Shown here piece by piece: positions 39,539 through 48,968 of a DNA stretch of 64,000 nucleotides. How positions within the stretch are numbered: position 1 is the stretch's first letter; every line of letters starts with the position of its first letter. The stretch covers positions 1 through 64,000 of the forward strand of contig JAETOJ010000015.1 in the NCBI GenBank assembly GCA_021768085.1, read 5' to 3'. The notes below the pieces were generated by a model. That model ran no database searches. It was given only the letters and a program-made list of their open reading frames with translations, and was not told the DNA's origin. Both the position numbers and the translations under genes were made by a program. The DNA comes from Bacillota bacterium. GTDB lineage: Bacteria; Bacillota; Clostridia; Oscillospirales; Oscillospiraceae.

Positions 39539-40035
39539 GACAGGGGCTCCGCCCCCCAAGGAGCGCGGCCCCCGGACAGATTGTTGGGCTTGGTGCAGTA
39601 GGCGCCGCTGGCGGTCACCAGCAGCTTGTCCGGCTGCCCGGCGGGGTACACCTCCGCGCTGAGCTGTCCCGAGGTGGCCCCGCAGCGCACGGTGCGGGTG
39701 CGCACCACGATGGAGGCGTTCAACGGCACCGGGCGGGCGTAGTTCACCGTCATGGAGACGGTGGGGGTGATGAACCCGCACTGGACGCCGCAGGTGATGC
39801 CCATGCAGGAATCCACCAGGGCGGCCACCACCCCGCCGTGCACCACCCCCCAGATGTTGGCCATCCAGGGCTTGGTGTCATAGCTCAGCGCCAGGGAGCC
39901 GGAGGGGCCGTCGCAGTCGATCAGGGTGAGGTCGGCGGAGGGATCGGGCATACCCCCGGGGGTTTCCTCTGCGCGCCGCTTCAAAAAGGCCAGCGCCCTG
40001 CGGCGCAGATCCTCCGTGGTCAGTTGTGTCGCCAT
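39535..40035 (-). CDS. PaaI-type hotdog thioesterase
   Basis: The 166-residue protein has a single hotdog domain with the core WGVVHGGVVAALVDSCMGIT, in which the HGG motif and following acidic residue fit PaaI/HGG-type acyl-CoA thioesterases. SMTVNYARPVPLN and the C-terminal AYCTKP segment also fit. Substrate is probably an acyl- or aryl-CoA. Start ATG 40035 follows GAGGAGAATTGCT, 11 bases after rqcH. The stop overlaps the start of a broken ABC-transporter gene, suggesting a former operon partner. Confidence 0.88.
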   Translation of the reverse strand: MATQLTTEDLRRRALAFLKRRAEETPGGMPDPSADLTLIDCDGPSGSLALSYDTKPWMANIWGVVHGGVVAALVDSCMGITCGVQCGFITPTVSMTVNYARPVPLNASIVVRTRTVRCGATSGQLSAEVYPAGQPDKLLVTASGAYCTKPNNLSGGRAPWGAEPLS

Positions 40036-40046
40036 AGCAATTCTCC

Positions 40047-41795
40047 TCACTTCTGTTTCCGCTCCCGCAGCGTCCGCACCAGCTCCTCGCTGGGGGTGAC
40101 GTACAGGGTTTGGTAGGTGTTGTAGATCACGTAGCCGGGCTTGGCCCCGGCGGGCTTTTTTACGACCTTTACCGGGGTGTAGTCCACCGGCACCTGGCCC
40201 GACTCCCGGCCCTGGGAGAACCAGGCCGCCAGCATGGCCGCCTCGGTGAGGGACGCCTCGTCCGGCTGAGCTCCAGCCGTTTTCAGGATCACGTGGGAGC
40301 CGTGGAGCTTCTGGGCGTGGAGCCACAGATCCCGCTTGTCCGCGTCCTTCAGGGTGAGGCGGTCGTTCTGGCTATTGTTCTTGCCCACCAGGATGGTCAG
40401 CCCCCCGGAGGACGTGAACTCCATGGGCTTGGAGCGGACGAGCTTCTGGCGGCCCTTGGCGGTCATCTTCCGCTTGTGCTGCTTGAGGTAGCCGTTGTCC
40501 ATCAGCTCCTGGCGGATCTCCTGCAAGTCCCGATCCCCCTCGGACAGGGTGATCATCTGGAGCACGCTGTCCAGGTAGTCCAGCTCGGCCCGGTTCTTCT
40601 CCAATTGGATGGTGAGCATCTCCTCCGCTTTCTGGGCTTTCTTGTACTCCTTATAATACTTGGCCGCGTTCTGCTGGGGGGTGAGGAGGGGATCCAACGG
40701 TATGTCCACCTCCGGGCAGTCCGGGTCGTAGTAGTCCTGGGCCCGGAGGACGGACTGGCCCTTGGACATCTGATAGAAGTTGGTGGTGAGGATGTCCCCG
40801 TACCGGCGCAGCTTGTCCCGATCGGCGGTGCGGGCCAGATCCCCCTCCTGGTTGGCGATCTTCTTCGCCGTGCGGTTCCGGGCCTGGGTGACGGAGCGGA
40901 TGAAGTCCTGACCCCGCTGCTTCACCCGCTCCTGGGCCTCCTTCTGCTCGTAGAAGTCGTCCAGCAGGGCGGAGAAGGTGGGGTAGCGTTTCAGCTCCAC
41001 CGAGGGGCCGTATTGCAACACGGCTTGGAAGGTGAAGTCTATAGGCTTGCCGTCCCGTACCAGCACTGTAGGTGTAAAGTCCCCCGCCCGTACCCGATCC
41101 ATGAGCTGCGCAAGACGATCCGCCAGCCCGTCCTTCGTCCCCTCCCCCTGGAAGGCCAGCTCCCGGGCGGTGAGGGGGGACAGGCCGTTGAAGGTATCCA
41201 GCAGCCATTTGTCCTGACCGTCCCCCTCGGGGGCGTTGGCGAGGACGAAGGAGCGCAGTTCCTCGGCGGGCATGGCGGAGGGATCCAGCCGCCCGGTGGG
41301 CTCCGGGGGGGCGTAGAACAGCCCGGGCATCACGGGACGCTTGACAGACAGATCCCCGTCCGCCCGGCGCATACAGTCGGTGATCCGGCCCGCGCCGTCC
41401 AGCATGATCAGGTTGGACTTGCGGCCGATGCACTCCAGCACCAGCCGGCGCTCCACCCGATCCCCCAGCTCGTCCAGGGCCTCGAACCGGAAGTCCAGCA
41501 GCCGCTCCATAGAGGGCTGGGACAGCTCCAGCAGGCGGGCCCCGGTGAAGTGCTTGCGCAGCAGCATACAGAACATGGGGGGCGTCTCCGGGTTCTCCCG
41601 GGGCACCTTTGTCAGCTGGGCCCGAGGGTGGGCGGGGCTGGCGGACAGCAGCAGCCGTACGTTATCCCGGCCCGCCCGCATATGGAGCACCGCCTCGTCC
41701 CGGGCGGGCTGGTAGAGCTTGTCCACCTTGCCGCCTACCAGGGTCTCCCGCAGCTCCCCCGCTAAGGCTGTCATAAAGATTGCGTCAAAAGGCAT
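40047..41795 (-). CDS. rqcH: Ribosome quality control protein RqcH (NFACT family)
   Basis: RqcH binds stalled 50S subunits and adds C-terminal alanine tails that mark nascent chains for degradation. The 582-residue protein has the NFACT-N domain at the start (DAIFMTALAGELRETLVGGK), a long coiled-coil middle (about 270-430), and a C-terminal NFACT-R domain with DLWLHAQKLHGSHVILKTAG and PGYVIYNTYQTLYVTP. It was formerly annotated as a fibronectin-binding protein. Start ATG 41795 follows GGAGGGAAACG. Its upstream neighbour is mrnC, with a copy of the dispersed repeat between. Confidence 0.95.
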   Translation of the reverse strand: MPFDAIFMTALAGELRETLVGGKVDKLYQPARDEAVLHMRAGRDNVRLLLSASPAHPRAQLTKVPRENPETPPMFCMLLRKHFTGARLLELSQPSMERLLDFRFEALDELGDRVERRLVLECIGRKSNLIMLDGAGRITDCMRRADGDLSVKRPVMPGLFYAPPEPTGRLDPSAMPAEELRSFVLANAPEGDGQDKWLLDTFNGLSPLTARELAFQGEGTKDGLADRLAQLMDRVRAGDFTPTVLVRDGKPIDFTFQAVLQYGPSVELKRYPTFSALLDDFYEQKEAQERVKQRGQDFIRSVTQARNRTAKKIANQEGDLARTADRDKLRRYGDILTTNFYQMSKGQSVLRAQDYYDPDCPEVDIPLDPLLTPQQNAAKYYKEYKKAQKAEEMLTIQLEKNRAELDYLDSVLQMITLSEGDRDLQEIRQELMDNGYLKQHKRKMTAKGRQKLVRSKPMEFTSSGGLTILVGKNNSQNDRLTLKDADKRDLWLHAQKLHGSHVILKTAGAQPDEASLTEAAMLAAWFSQGRESGQVPVDYTPVKVVKKPAGAKPGYVIYNTYQTLYVTPSEELVRTLRERKQK

Positions 41796-41823
41796 AATTT
41801 ACGTTTCCCTCCAAGCAGATTTC

Positions 41824-41932
41824 GGGGCCCCCGCGAAAGCGCCCTTCCGCTTTCGTGGGGAGAGGAGGCACAGCGGAACGGAGTCGCTTTCCCCGAAGGG
41901 GGAAGCGACTGAGTGCAGCTTGTGCCGACGAG
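41824..41932 (+). repeat. Structured repeat, copy B
   Basis: The best-formed copy: GGGGCCCC, hairpin 1 CGAAAGCG/CGCTTTCG, GTGGGGAGAGGAGGCACAGC, hairpin 2 AGTCGCTTTCCCC/GGGGGAAGCGACT, and the end block GCTTGTGCCGACGAG. GGCACA and TGTGCC can close a three-way junction. It ends at the base next to the mrnC stop codon and begins 29 bp after the rqcH start, in the mrnC-rqcH spacer. Confidence 0.88.
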
Positions 41933-42346
41933 TCAAACGGCATTGCTTGCCTCCTCCATCATGGCGTCGAATAACTCGTTGAGCCGGTCGGTTCTGCCCT
42001 GCAAATACAGCCAGCCGAACAGGGACTCCAGCGCTGTGGCGGCGTGGTACTCCCCCACGCTGGCCCCCTTGGGGACGGCGGCGGTGCGGCTGTTGCGGCC
42101 CCGGCGGTAGACGGCCTGCTCCTCCTCGGTCAGCAGGGGAAGGATGGCGTGAATTAGCTTGGCCTGGGCGGGGGCGGCCACGTATTTCACCGCCGCCTTG
42201 TGCAGCCCCGCGTTGGTGGCCTTGCCGTGAAGGCACAGCCAGGAGCGCACCATCAGTTCGTATACTCCGTCCCCCAGATGGGCCAGGCCCAGGGCGCTGA
42301 TTTTTTCGATGGCGTCCGGTTGGGCGGACAGGTGAAAGTAGTCCAT
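41933..42346 (-). CDS. mrnC: Mini-ribonuclease III
   Basis: MrnC matures 23S rRNA ends in Gram-positive bacteria. The 137-residue protein has the RNase III catalytic domain without the double-stranded RNA-binding domain; LGLAHLGDGVYELMVRSWL is the signature helix and EYHAATALESLFGWLYL the second conserved block. Start ATG 42346 follows GGAGAGCTTCCC. The stop codon directly abuts structured repeat copy B. It precedes rqcH on the same strand. Confidence 0.93.
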   Translation of the reverse strand: MDYFHLSAQPDAIEKISALGLAHLGDGVYELMVRSWLCLHGKATNAGLHKAAVKYVAAPAQAKLIHAILPLLTEEEQAVYRRGRNSRTAAVPKGASVGEYHAATALESLFGWLYLQGRTDRLNELFDAMMEEASNAV

Positions 42347-42578
42347 GGGAAGCTCTCCAATCCTGGGGGGTGTCAATATGAAGTCGGGAGCGGGGCCGCA
42401 TTCCGGTGCGGCCCATCGCGGGCCGATACGAGCCCATATTATATCACAAAGGTCAGAAAACGCAAGGGGAAAGGGGAGGGGGGCTTCCCTCTTGACTTTT
42501 TCCCGGTTTGGCAATACAATATGGAAACCAGTTGCTGCTTTATATCATTGTATTACCATATAGAAGGATGGAGAGGAC

Positions 42579-44021
42579 ATGGCACAGGACAAGAACAAGC
42601 AGGTGAGCCAGATCACCGATATGGACGTGGACTTCGCCCAGTGGTATACCGATGTGTGCACCAAGGCGGAGCTCATCGGTTATGCCAAAACCAAGGGAAT
42701 GTTTATCCTCCGCCCCTACGGTTACGCCATCTGGGAGAATATCCAGGCGTATCTGGACCGGCGCTTTAAGGAGACGGGCCATCAGAACGTCTCCATGCCC
42801 ATGCTCATCCCCGAGTCCCTGCTCCAGAAGGAGAAGGATCACGTGGAGGGCTTCGCCCCCGAGTGCGCCTGGGTGACCTACGGTGGCAGCGAGAAGCTGG
42901 ACGAGCGGCTGTGCATCCGGCCCACGTCGGAGACCCTGTTCTGCGACCACTGGGCGGATATTGTCCACTCCTGGCGAGATCTGCCCATGCTCTATAACCA
43001 GTGGTGCTCCGTGCTGCGCTGGGAAAAGACCACCCGGCCCTTCCTGCGTCACCGGGAGTTTCTGTGGCAGGAGGGCCACACCCTCCACGCCACCGCCCAG
43101 GAGGCCATCGAGGAGACGGAGCGGATGCACCGCATCTATGCCGAGCTGTGCGAGGACGTGCTGGCCATGCCGGTGGTGATGGGCATGAAGACCGACAAGG
43201 AGAAGTTCGCCGGGGCGGAGCGCACCTATACCATCGAGTGCATGATGCACGACAAGAAGGCCCTCCAGAACGGCACCAGCCACTACTTCGGGGACGGGTT
43301 CGCCCGGGCCTTCGGCATCTCCTTCGCGGACAAGAACAACCAGCAGGCCACCCCCTTTGAGACCTCCTGGGGCATCACCACCCGCACCATCGGCGGCGTC
43401 ATCATGACCCACGGCGACAACCGGGGGCTGGTGCTGCCCCCCAAGGTGGCCCCCGTCCAAGTTATCATTATCCCGGTGGCCCAGCACAAGGAGGGCGTCC
43501 TTTCGGCCAACGAGGCCGTCATGGAGAAGCTGAAGAAGGCGGGCTTCCGGGTGAAGATGGACGCCTCCGACAACTCCCCCGGCTGGAAGTTCGCCGAGTA
43601 CGAGATGAAGGGCGTACCCCTGCGGCTGGAGCTGGGGCCCAAGGATATGGAGAAGGGCCAGTGCGTGCTGGTGCGCCGGGACTCCGGGGAGAAGTCCTTT
43701 GTGCCGCTGGAGGGCATTGAGGACACCGTGGCCAAGATGCTGGACGACATCCACGCTGGGCTGTACGCCAAGGCCAAGAAGAACCTGGAGGAGAACACCT
43801 ATCCCTGCGCCACCCTGGCGGAGGTCAAGGAGAAGATGGAGAGCCGGGGCGGCTTCGCCAAGACCATGTGGTGCGGCGATGTGGCCTGCGAGGTGAAGAT
43901 GAAGGAGGAGGCGGGGGTGTCCTCCCGGTGCATCCCCTTCCAGCAGGAGAAGCTGGGCGACGTGTGCGCCTGCTGCGGCAAGCCTGCCAAAAAGATGGTT
44001 TACTGGGGCGTGGCGTATTGA
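42579..44021 (+). CDS. proS: Prolyl-tRNA synthetase, archaeal/eukaryotic type
   Basis: ProS charges tRNA-Pro. The 480-residue protein is the class II, type 3 form without the editing insertion: motif 2 [20 protein letters not shown], motif 3-like [21 protein letters not shown], an anticodon-binding domain (about 295-400) and the extra C-terminal domain with Cys pairs (CGDVACE, CACCGK) ending in the conserved Tyr. This type is scattered among Clostridia. ATG 42579 follows AAGGATGGAGAGGAC. No T-box is recognised upstream. A TIR-bounded element and terminator follow. Confidence 0.95.
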   Translation: MAQDKNKQVSQITDMDVDFAQWYTDVCTKAELIGYAKTKGMFILRPYGYAIWENIQAYLDRRFKETGHQNVSMPMLIPESLLQKEKDHVEGFAPECAWVTYGGSEKLDERLCIRPTSETLFCDHWADIVHSWRDLPMLYNQWCSVLRWEKTTRPFLRHREFLWQEGHTLHATAQEAIEETERMHRIYAELCEDVLAMPVVMGMKTDKEKFAGAERTYTIECMMHDKKALQNGTSHYFGDGFARAFGISFADKNNQQATPFETSWGITTRTIGGVIMTHGDNRGLVLPPKVAPVQVIIIPVAQHKEGVLSANEAVMEKLKKAGFRVKMDASDNSPGWKFAEYEMKGVPLRLELGPKDMEKGQCVLVRRDSGEKSFVPLEGIEDTVAKMLDDIHAGLYAKAKKNLEENTYPCATLAEVKEKMESRGGFAKTMWCGDVACEVKMKEEAGVSSRCIPFQQEKLGDVCACCGKPAKKMVYWGVAY

Positions 44022-44028
44022 GCCGTGC

Positions 44029-44102
44029 GTAGGGGCGGATACCATCCACCCGCGCTTCCCAGAGGGATCTGCTGACCGAGGACGGATGATATCCGCCCTT
44101 AC
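44029..44102. repeat. Short element with 19-bp terminal inverted repeats
   Basis: Near-perfect terminal repeats, GTAGGGGCGGATaCCATCC (44029-44047) and GGATGaTATCCGCCCTTAC (44084-44102), enclose 36 bp without coding potential. It has the form of a miniature inverted-repeat element just after proS. No target duplication is obvious. Confidence 0.55.
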
Positions 44103-44103
44103 A

Positions 44104-44136
44104 GACGCCCCTGTCTCACGACGGGGGCGTCCTTTT
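44104..44136 (+). terminator. Terminator of proS
   Basis: Arms GACGCCCC (44104-44111) and GGGGCGTC (44124-44131) are followed by CTTTT. Confidence 0.8.
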
Positions 44137-44212
44137 GTGAAGTTGCACAGGGGTTCTCCCGGCAAAAGGCTGAAAACCGTGAAAAAACTTTGGGATAGGG
44201 GCAAAAAAGTGC

Positions 44213-44241
44213 TTGACTTCCAGAGACTCCTGTTGTAAAAT
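44213..44241 (+). promoter_or_regulatory. Main promoter of the S10 supercluster
   Basis: TTGACT (44213-44218), exactly 17 bp, TAAAAT (44236-44241). It gives a leader of about 265 bases before rpsJ. Confidence 0.85.
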
Positions 44242-44247
44242 AGTCAA

Positions 44248-44512
44248 GCGCCTGTCAAAGGGTGCACTGCGATGATGCGGGAGATTGCTCGCGATAAGCG
44301 AGGTAACTTCCGCGGAGTATGTCCGTATAATCGGGCGGCTGAGAGACTCATGCCATGGCGTATATCGCCCTGGGTGGGTAGAACCGGCTCGCTTTGCGCC
44401 GGTTTTATTCATGCCGGGGAGTGATACGCACGGAAACGTGGATGAAACGTCTCTCACCGTACGAAGCAAGGACAGCCTTACCGTCAACTTCGTATGTTAA
44501 GGAGGAAAACAC
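44248..44512 (+). promoter_or_regulatory. Leader of the S10 supercluster with attenuator-like hairpin
   Basis: The long untranslated leader holds several stems (for example CTCGC-N5-GCGAG near 44290) and, at 44382-44405, a terminator-like stem AACCGGC/GCCGGTT followed by TTATT. In Escherichia coli the S10 leader is regulated by L4; a similar attenuation here is inference. No coding frame with a ribosome site is seen in the leader. Confidence 0.5.
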
Positions 44513-44827
44513 ATGGCAGCTCAGAAAGAAATGATCCGCATCCGGCTGAAGGCCTATGACCATCAGCTCATCGACCAGGCCGCCGAGAAGATCGTGGACA
44601 CCGCCAAGCGCAGCGGCGCCGAGGTCTCCGGCCCCATCCCCCTGCCCACCAAGAAGGAGATCGTCACCATCCTGCGCTCCGTCCACGTGAACAAGGACTC
44701 CCGGGAGCAGTTCGAGCGCCGCACCCACAAGCGGCTCATCGACGTGGTGAAGCCCTCCCAGAAGACCGTGGAGGCTCTGATGTCCCTGGAGCTCCCCGCC
44801 GGCGTGGATATCGAGATTAAGCTGTAA
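44513..44827 (+). CDS. rpsJ: 30S ribosomal protein S10
   Basis: First gene of the S10 cluster. The 104-residue protein shows the invariant [20 protein letters not shown] start, [10 protein letters not shown] and the [11 protein letters not shown] end. S10 sits in the 30S head and also acts in antitermination as NusE. ATG 44513 follows AAGGAGG. It is preceded by a leader of about 265 bases and followed by a 124 bp gap before rplC. Confidence 0.98.
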   Translation: MAAQKEMIRIRLKAYDHQLIDQAAEKIVDTAKRSGAEVSGPIPLPTKKEIVTILRSVHVNKDSREQFERRTHKRLIDVVKPSQKTVEALMSLELPAGVDIEIKL

Positions 44828-44951
44828 GTCTCGCGCAACCAAGTTTGTACCGCAGTCCGCCGCGTTTTGAGGCGGACGGGTCACGTTGGAAAACCAATGG
44901 GAGCCCAATGCCCACGTTTTTCAACCAATAACCTAACAAGGAGGAATACAC
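44828..44951 (+). promoter_or_regulatory. Structured gap between rpsJ and rplC
   Basis: A stem GTCCGCC-N9-GGCGGAC (about 44852-44874) and a second weak stem GTTGG-AAAA/TTTT-CAAC precede the rplC ribosome site. The gap is far longer than others in the cluster, so it may regulate or process the message. No promoter is convincing. Confidence 0.35.
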
Positions 44952-45674
44952 ATGGAAAAGGCCATCATCGGCAAGAAGGTGGGTATGACCCAGATCTTCG
45001 ACGAAGCCGGTAAGGTCATCCCGGTCACCGTCATCCAGGCGGGTCCCTGCACCGTGGTGCAGAAGAAGACCGAGGAAAAAGACGGCTACACCGCCGTCCA
45101 GCTGGGATTTGAGGAAGTCCCGGAGAAGAAGCTGTCCAAGCCCGAGGCCGGGCACAGCAAGAAGGCCGGCAAGTACCTGCGGGTGCTCAAGGAGTTCAAG
45201 CTGGACAAGGCCGACGAGCTCAACGTGGGCGACCAGCTCACCGCCACCGTGTTCGCCCCCGGCGACCGGGTGGACATCACCGGCATTAGCAAGGGCCACG
45301 GCTACCAGGGCGCGGTGAAGCGCTGCGGCGGCCACGTCCAGAAGAAGTCCCACGGCGGCGGCCCTGTCCACCGCCACTCCGGCTCCATGGGCTCCAGCAC
45401 CGACCCCTCCCGGATCTTCAAGGGGCACAACGGCGCCGGCCAGATGGGCAACGAGCAGGTCACCGTCATCAACCTGGACGTGGTGCAGGTGGATGAGGAG
45501 CTGGGCGTCATCGCCGTGCGCGGCGCGGTGCCCGGGCCCCGGGGCGGCGTTGTCGCCCTGCGTACCAGTGTCAAGAAGGTCGCCGAGAAGCACGTCACCG
45601 AGGCCGGGCGCGTCAATCCCCAGAAGCAGTCCGCCCGCGTCAACCCGCAGAAGGCCTCTGCGCGTAACAAGTGA
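44952..45674 (+). CDS. rplC: 50S ribosomal protein L3
   Basis: L3 is an early assembly protein close to the peptidyl transferase centre. The 240-residue protein has the typical IIGKKVGMTQIFDEAGKVIP start and the HRHSGSMGSSTDPSRIFKGH core. It is about 30 residues longer than the Bacillus protein: the C-terminus carries two copies of the motif RVNPQK-SAR, which seems to have arisen by a short DNA duplication. Spacing to rplD is 18 bp. Confidence 0.97.
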   Translation: MEKAIIGKKVGMTQIFDEAGKVIPVTVIQAGPCTVVQKKTEEKDGYTAVQLGFEEVPEKKLSKPEAGHSKKAGKYLRVLKEFKLDKADELNVGDQLTATVFAPGDRVDITGISKGHGYQGAVKRCGGHVQKKSHGGGPVHRHSGSMGSSTDPSRIFKGHNGAGQMGNEQVTVINLDVVQVDEELGVIAVRGAVPGPRGGVVALRTSVKKVAEKHVTEAGRVNPQKQSARVNPQKASARNK

Positions 45675-45692
45675 GAAAGGAGAGAATGACAA

Positions 45693-46307
45693 ATGCCTAA
45701 AGCGAACCTTTATAATATGGCCGGTAAGCAGATCGGCGAGGTCGAGCTCTCCGAGGCCGTGTTCGGCATTGAGCCCAACCAGTCCGTGGTGCACGACGTG
45801 GTTAAGAACCACCTGGCCAACTGCCGCCAGGGCACTCAGAGCAGCCTGACCCGGGCCGAGGTGTCCGGTGGCGGCCGGAAGCCCTGGCGCCAGAAGGGCA
45901 CCGGCCACGCCCGTCAGGGCTCCACCCGGGCCCCCCAGTGGACCCACGGCGGCATCGTGTTCGCCCCCAAGCCCCGCTCCTACCGCTACACCCTCAACAA
46001 GAAGGTGCGCCGGCTGGCCCTGAAGTCCGTCCTGTCCGCCAAGGCCGCCGCCGGCAACGTGCTGGTGGTTGACAAGCTGGAGATGGGCGAGATCAAGACC
46101 AAGACCTTCCAGGGCTTCCTCAACGCGGTGGAGTCCAAGAAGGCCGTCGTTGTCACCAGCGACTCCAATGTGGTGCTGTCCGCCCGGAACATCCCCGGCG
46201 TGGTGACCAGCCCCGCCAACCTCATCAACGTCTACGACATCGTCAACGCCAACCAGGTCATCATCGACCAGGCCGCGCTGGCCGCCATCGAGGAGGTGTT
46301 CGCCTGA
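45693..46307 (+). CDS. rplD: 50S ribosomal protein L4
   Basis: L4 lines the exit tunnel with its extended loop; [20 protein letters not shown] and [17 protein letters not shown] (residues about 50-90) are the tunnel-loop signature. 204 residues, normal length. In Escherichia coli it represses the S10 operon. The stop codon shares one base with the rplW start, so the genes are translationally coupled. Confidence 0.98.
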   Translation: MPKANLYNMAGKQIGEVELSEAVFGIEPNQSVVHDVVKNHLANCRQGTQSSLTRAEVSGGGRKPWRQKGTGHARQGSTRAPQWTHGGIVFAPKPRSYRYTLNKKVRRLALKSVLSAKAAAGNVLVVDKLEMGEIKTKTFQGFLNAVESKKAVVVTSDSNVVLSARNIPGVVTSPANLINVYDIVNANQVIIDQAALAAIEEVFA

Positions 46308-46603
46308 TGAAGACCGCATACGACATCATCAAGCGCCCCATCATCACCGAGCAGTCCATGGCCGCCGCCGCTGAGAAGAAGTACACCTTCGAGGTGGCCA
46401 AGGACGCCAACAAGATCGAGATCGCCAAGGCATGCGAGGAGATCTTCGGCGTGAAGGTGGCCAAGGTCAATACCCTGAATATGCAGGGCAAGGCCAAGCG
46501 CATGGGCCGCTATCCCGAGGGGCGCCGCCCTCACTGGAAGAAGGCAATGGTTACCCTGACCGCCGATTCCAAGTCCATCGAGTTCTTCGAAGGCATGGTG
46601 TAA
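46307..46603 (+). CDS. rplW: 50S ribosomal protein L23
   Basis: L23 sits at the tunnel exit and docks trigger factor and SRP. The 98-residue protein starts [20 protein letters not shown] and holds the expected [18 protein letters not shown] block. The ATG overlaps the rplD stop by one base; no separate ribosome site is needed. Followed by rplB after 15 bp. Confidence 0.97.
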   Translation: MKTAYDIIKRPIITEQSMAAAAEKKYTFEVAKDANKIEIAKACEEIFGVKVAKVNTLNMQGKAKRMGRYPEGRRPHWKKAMVTLTADSKSIEFFEGMV

Positions 46604-46618
46604 GGAGGAGATTGAAGA

Positions 46619-47452
46619 ATGGCTATCAAGACTTATAAGCCCACGACGCCCTCCCGCCGCCACATGACCGTGTCCGCCTTCGAGGGCATCGACAAGAAGG
46701 CCAAGCCGGAGCGTTCGCTGCTGGAGAGCCTGAAAAAGAACGCCGGCCGCAACAGCTACGGTCGGATCACCGTCCGCCACCGCGGCGGCGGCAACAAGAA
46801 GAAGTACCGCATCATCGACTTCAAGCGGGACAAGGCGGGCAAGGCCACCGTGCTGAACCTCCAGTACGACCCCAACCGCTCCGCCAACATCGCCCTGCTC
46901 CAGTATGAGGACGGCGAGAAGCGGTATATCCTGGCCCCTGTGGGCCTGAAGGCCGGCCACACCATCATGACCGGCTCCGGCGCGGACATACTGCCCGGCA
47001 ACGCCCTGCCCATCGCGGAGATCCCCGTGGGCGAGACCATCCACTGCATTGAGCTCTACCCCGGCAAGGGCGCCCAGCTGGTGCGCTCCGCCGGCACCGC
47101 TGCCCAGCTCATGGCCAAGGAGAACGGCATGGCTCAGGTGCGCCTGCCCTCCGGCGAGGTGCGGCTGATCCGGGAGAACTGCATGGCCACCATCGGCCAG
47201 GTGGGTAACACCGACTGGGCCAACATCCACATCGGCAAGGCCGGCCGGAAGCGTCACATGGGCTGGCGGCCCACCGTCCGCGGCTCCGTGATGAACCCCA
47301 ACGACCACCCCCACGGCGGCGGCGAGGGCAAGAGCCCCGTGGGCCGTCCCGGCCCCGTGACCCCCTGGGGCAAGCCGGCCCTGGGCTACAAGACCCGGAA
47401 GAAGAAGAACCGCACCGACAAGTTCATTGTCAAGCGCCGCAACGGTAAGTAA
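46619..47452 (+). CDS. rplB: 50S ribosomal protein L2
   Basis: L2 is needed for subunit joining and peptidyl transfer. 277 residues, family length. [20 protein letters not shown] near residue 45, and the near-invariant GVAMNP-like region, here [20 protein letters not shown], with the functionally essential His, are clear. ATG 46619 follows AAGGAGGAG. Confidence 0.98.
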   Translation: MAIKTYKPTTPSRRHMTVSAFEGIDKKAKPERSLLESLKKNAGRNSYGRITVRHRGGGNKKKYRIIDFKRDKAGKATVLNLQYDPNRSANIALLQYEDGEKRYILAPVGLKAGHTIMTGSGADILPGNALPIAEIPVGETIHCIELYPGKGAQLVRSAGTAAQLMAKENGMAQVRLPSGEVRLIRENCMATIGQVGNTDWANIHIGKAGRKRHMGWRPTVRGSVMNPNDHPHGGGEGKSPVGRPGPVTPWGKPALGYKTRKKKNRTDKFIVKRRNGK

Positions 47453-47468
47453 GGAGGGAGAGTAAGAG

Positions 47469-47741
47469 ATGAGCAGAAGTATCAAAAAGGGCCCGTTTTG
47501 CGCTCCCGAGCTGCTGAAGCGCGTGGACGAGATGAACAAGAAGAACGAGAAGAAGGTGCTCAAGACCTGGAGCCGCGCCTCCACCATCTTCCCCTCCTTC
47601 GTGGGCCACACCATCGCCGTCCATGACGGCCGCAAGCACGTGCCCGTCTACGTCACCGAGGACATGGTGGGCCACAAGCTGGGCGAGTTCGCCCCCACCC
47701 GCACCTTCAAGGGCCACGCGGGCAGCAAGACCGGCAAGTAA
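47469..47741 (+). CDS. rpsS: 30S ribosomal protein S19
   Basis: S19 is in the 30S head near the decoding-site tRNAs. The 90-residue protein has the usual [20 protein letters not shown] start and the [20 protein letters not shown] and [14 protein letters not shown] blocks. ATG 47469 follows AAGGAGGGAG. Spacing to rplV 15 bp. Confidence 0.98.
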   Translation: MSRSIKKGPFCAPELLKRVDEMNKKNEKKVLKTWSRASTIFPSFVGHTIAVHDGRKHVPVYVTEDMVGHKLGEFAPTRTFKGHAGSKTGK

Positions 47742-47756
47742 GGGAGGAGAGGGAAT

Positions 47757-48089
47757 ATGGAAGCGAAAGCAAGCGTGAAATTTGTGCGCATCTCCCCCCG
47801 CAAGGTGGGCATCGTGTGCGAGCAGATCCGCGGCAAGAGCGTCAAGGACGCCGAGGCCATTCTGGCCCTGATCCCCAAGGCCGCCTCCGACCCCCTGGCC
47901 AAGCTGGTGCACGCCGCCGCGGCCAACGCGGAGAACAACCACGGCATGGATCCCGAGAAGCTGTATGTGGCCGAGGCCCTTGTCAGCCCCGGGCCCATCA
48001 TCAAGCGGTTCCGCCCTGTGTCCAAGGGCCGCGCCCACCACATCATGAAGCGCACTTCCCATATGACCATCGTGGTCAAGGAACGCTGA
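47757..48089 (+). CDS. rplV: 50S ribosomal protein L22
   Basis: L22 spans the large subunit and its beta-hairpin narrows the exit tunnel, a site of macrolide resistance mutations. The 110-residue protein shows RISPRKVGIVCEQIRGKSV near the start and RFRPVSKGRAHHIMKRTSHM near the end. ATG 47757 follows GGGAGGAGAGGGAAT. 18 bp before rpsC. Confidence 0.98.
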   Translation: MEAKASVKFVRISPRKVGIVCEQIRGKSVKDAEAILALIPKAASDPLAKLVHAAAANAENNHGMDPEKLYVAEALVSPGPIIKRFRPVSKGRAHHIMKRTSHMTIVVKER

Positions 48090-48107
48090 GAAGGAGGTCG
48101 AGAGTAA

Positions 48108-48968
48108 ATGGGACAGAAAGTGAATCCCCACGGCCTGCGCGTGGGCGTCATCAAGGATTGGGACTCCCGCTGGTATGCCCGTGACGAAAAAGTGGGCGAC
48201 CTCCTGGTTGAGGACTACAACCTCCGCAAGGAGCTGAAGAAGAAGCTGTACGCCGCCGGCGTGCCCAAGATTGAGATCGAGCGCGACAACGCCAAGATCC
48301 GCATCTACGTGCACTGCGCCCGCCCGGGCATGGTGATCGGCAAGGGCGGCGAGGACATCGAGAAGCTCCGCGTGGAGCTGGAGAAGAAGCTGGGCAAGCC
48401 CGTGGCCCTGAACATCGTTGAGGTCAAGAACGTGGACACCAACGCCCAGCTGGTGGCGGAGAACATCGCCCAGCAGTTGGAGAAGCGCATCGCCTTCCGC
48501 CGGGCCATGAAGAACGCCATGGGCCGCGCCATGCGGATGGGCGCCCTGGGCATCAAGGTTCAGGTGTCCGGCCGCCTCAACGGCGCCGAGATCGCCCGCA
48601 CCGAGCACTATCACGACGGCACCATCCCCCTGCAGACCATCCGGGCCGACATCGAGTATGGCTTCGCCGAGGCGGCCACCACCTACGGCCGACTGGGCGT
48701 GAAGGTGTGGATCTACAAGGGCGAGGTGCTCACCCAGACCCTGCGCACCACCCCCCGCACCATCGACACCAAGAACTACAAGGAGCGCGAGCAGCGGCCC
48801 CGCCGCCGCGACGGCGACCGCCGGGGCGGCTTCAACCGCCAGGGCGGCGACCGGCGTCAGGGCGGCTTTAACCGCGACCGTCAGGGCGGTCCTCGCCCCG
48901 CCGGGAACGGCCCCCGTCCTAACAACGGCCCGCGTCCCTCTGCTCCCAAGGAAGGAGGCGCCCAGTAA
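48108..48968 (+). CDS. rpsC: 30S ribosomal protein S3 with long basic C-terminal tail
   Basis: S3 forms part of the mRNA entry tunnel and helicase. The first 220 residues are standard ([22 protein letters not shown] domain with [24 protein letters not shown]). Residues from about 225 to 286 are an extra tail of Arg/Gly/Asn/Pro repeats ([20 protein letters not shown] is part of it), not present in the Bacillus protein. Similar tails occur in some Clostridia. The stop codon shares one base with the rplP start. Confidence 0.97.
   Translation: MGQKVNPHGLRVGVIKDWDSRWYARDEKVGDLLVEDYNLRKELKKKLYAAGVPKIEIERDNAKIRIYVHCARPGMVIGKGGEDIEKLRVELEKKLGKPVALNIVEVKNVDTNAQLVAENIAQQLEKRIAFRRAMKNAMGRAMRMGALGIKVQVSGRLNGAEIARTEHYHDGTIPLQTIRADIEYGFAEAATTYGRLGVKVWIYKGEVLTQTLRTTPRTIDTKNYKEREQRPRRRDGDRRGGFNRQGGDRRQGGFNRDRQGGPRPAGNGPRPNNGPRPSAPKEGGAQ

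Noticed and set aside
42440-42578. T-box leader before proS
   Set aside because: No T-box sequence (TGGGTGGTACCGCG-like) or specifier stem is visible in this short spacer.
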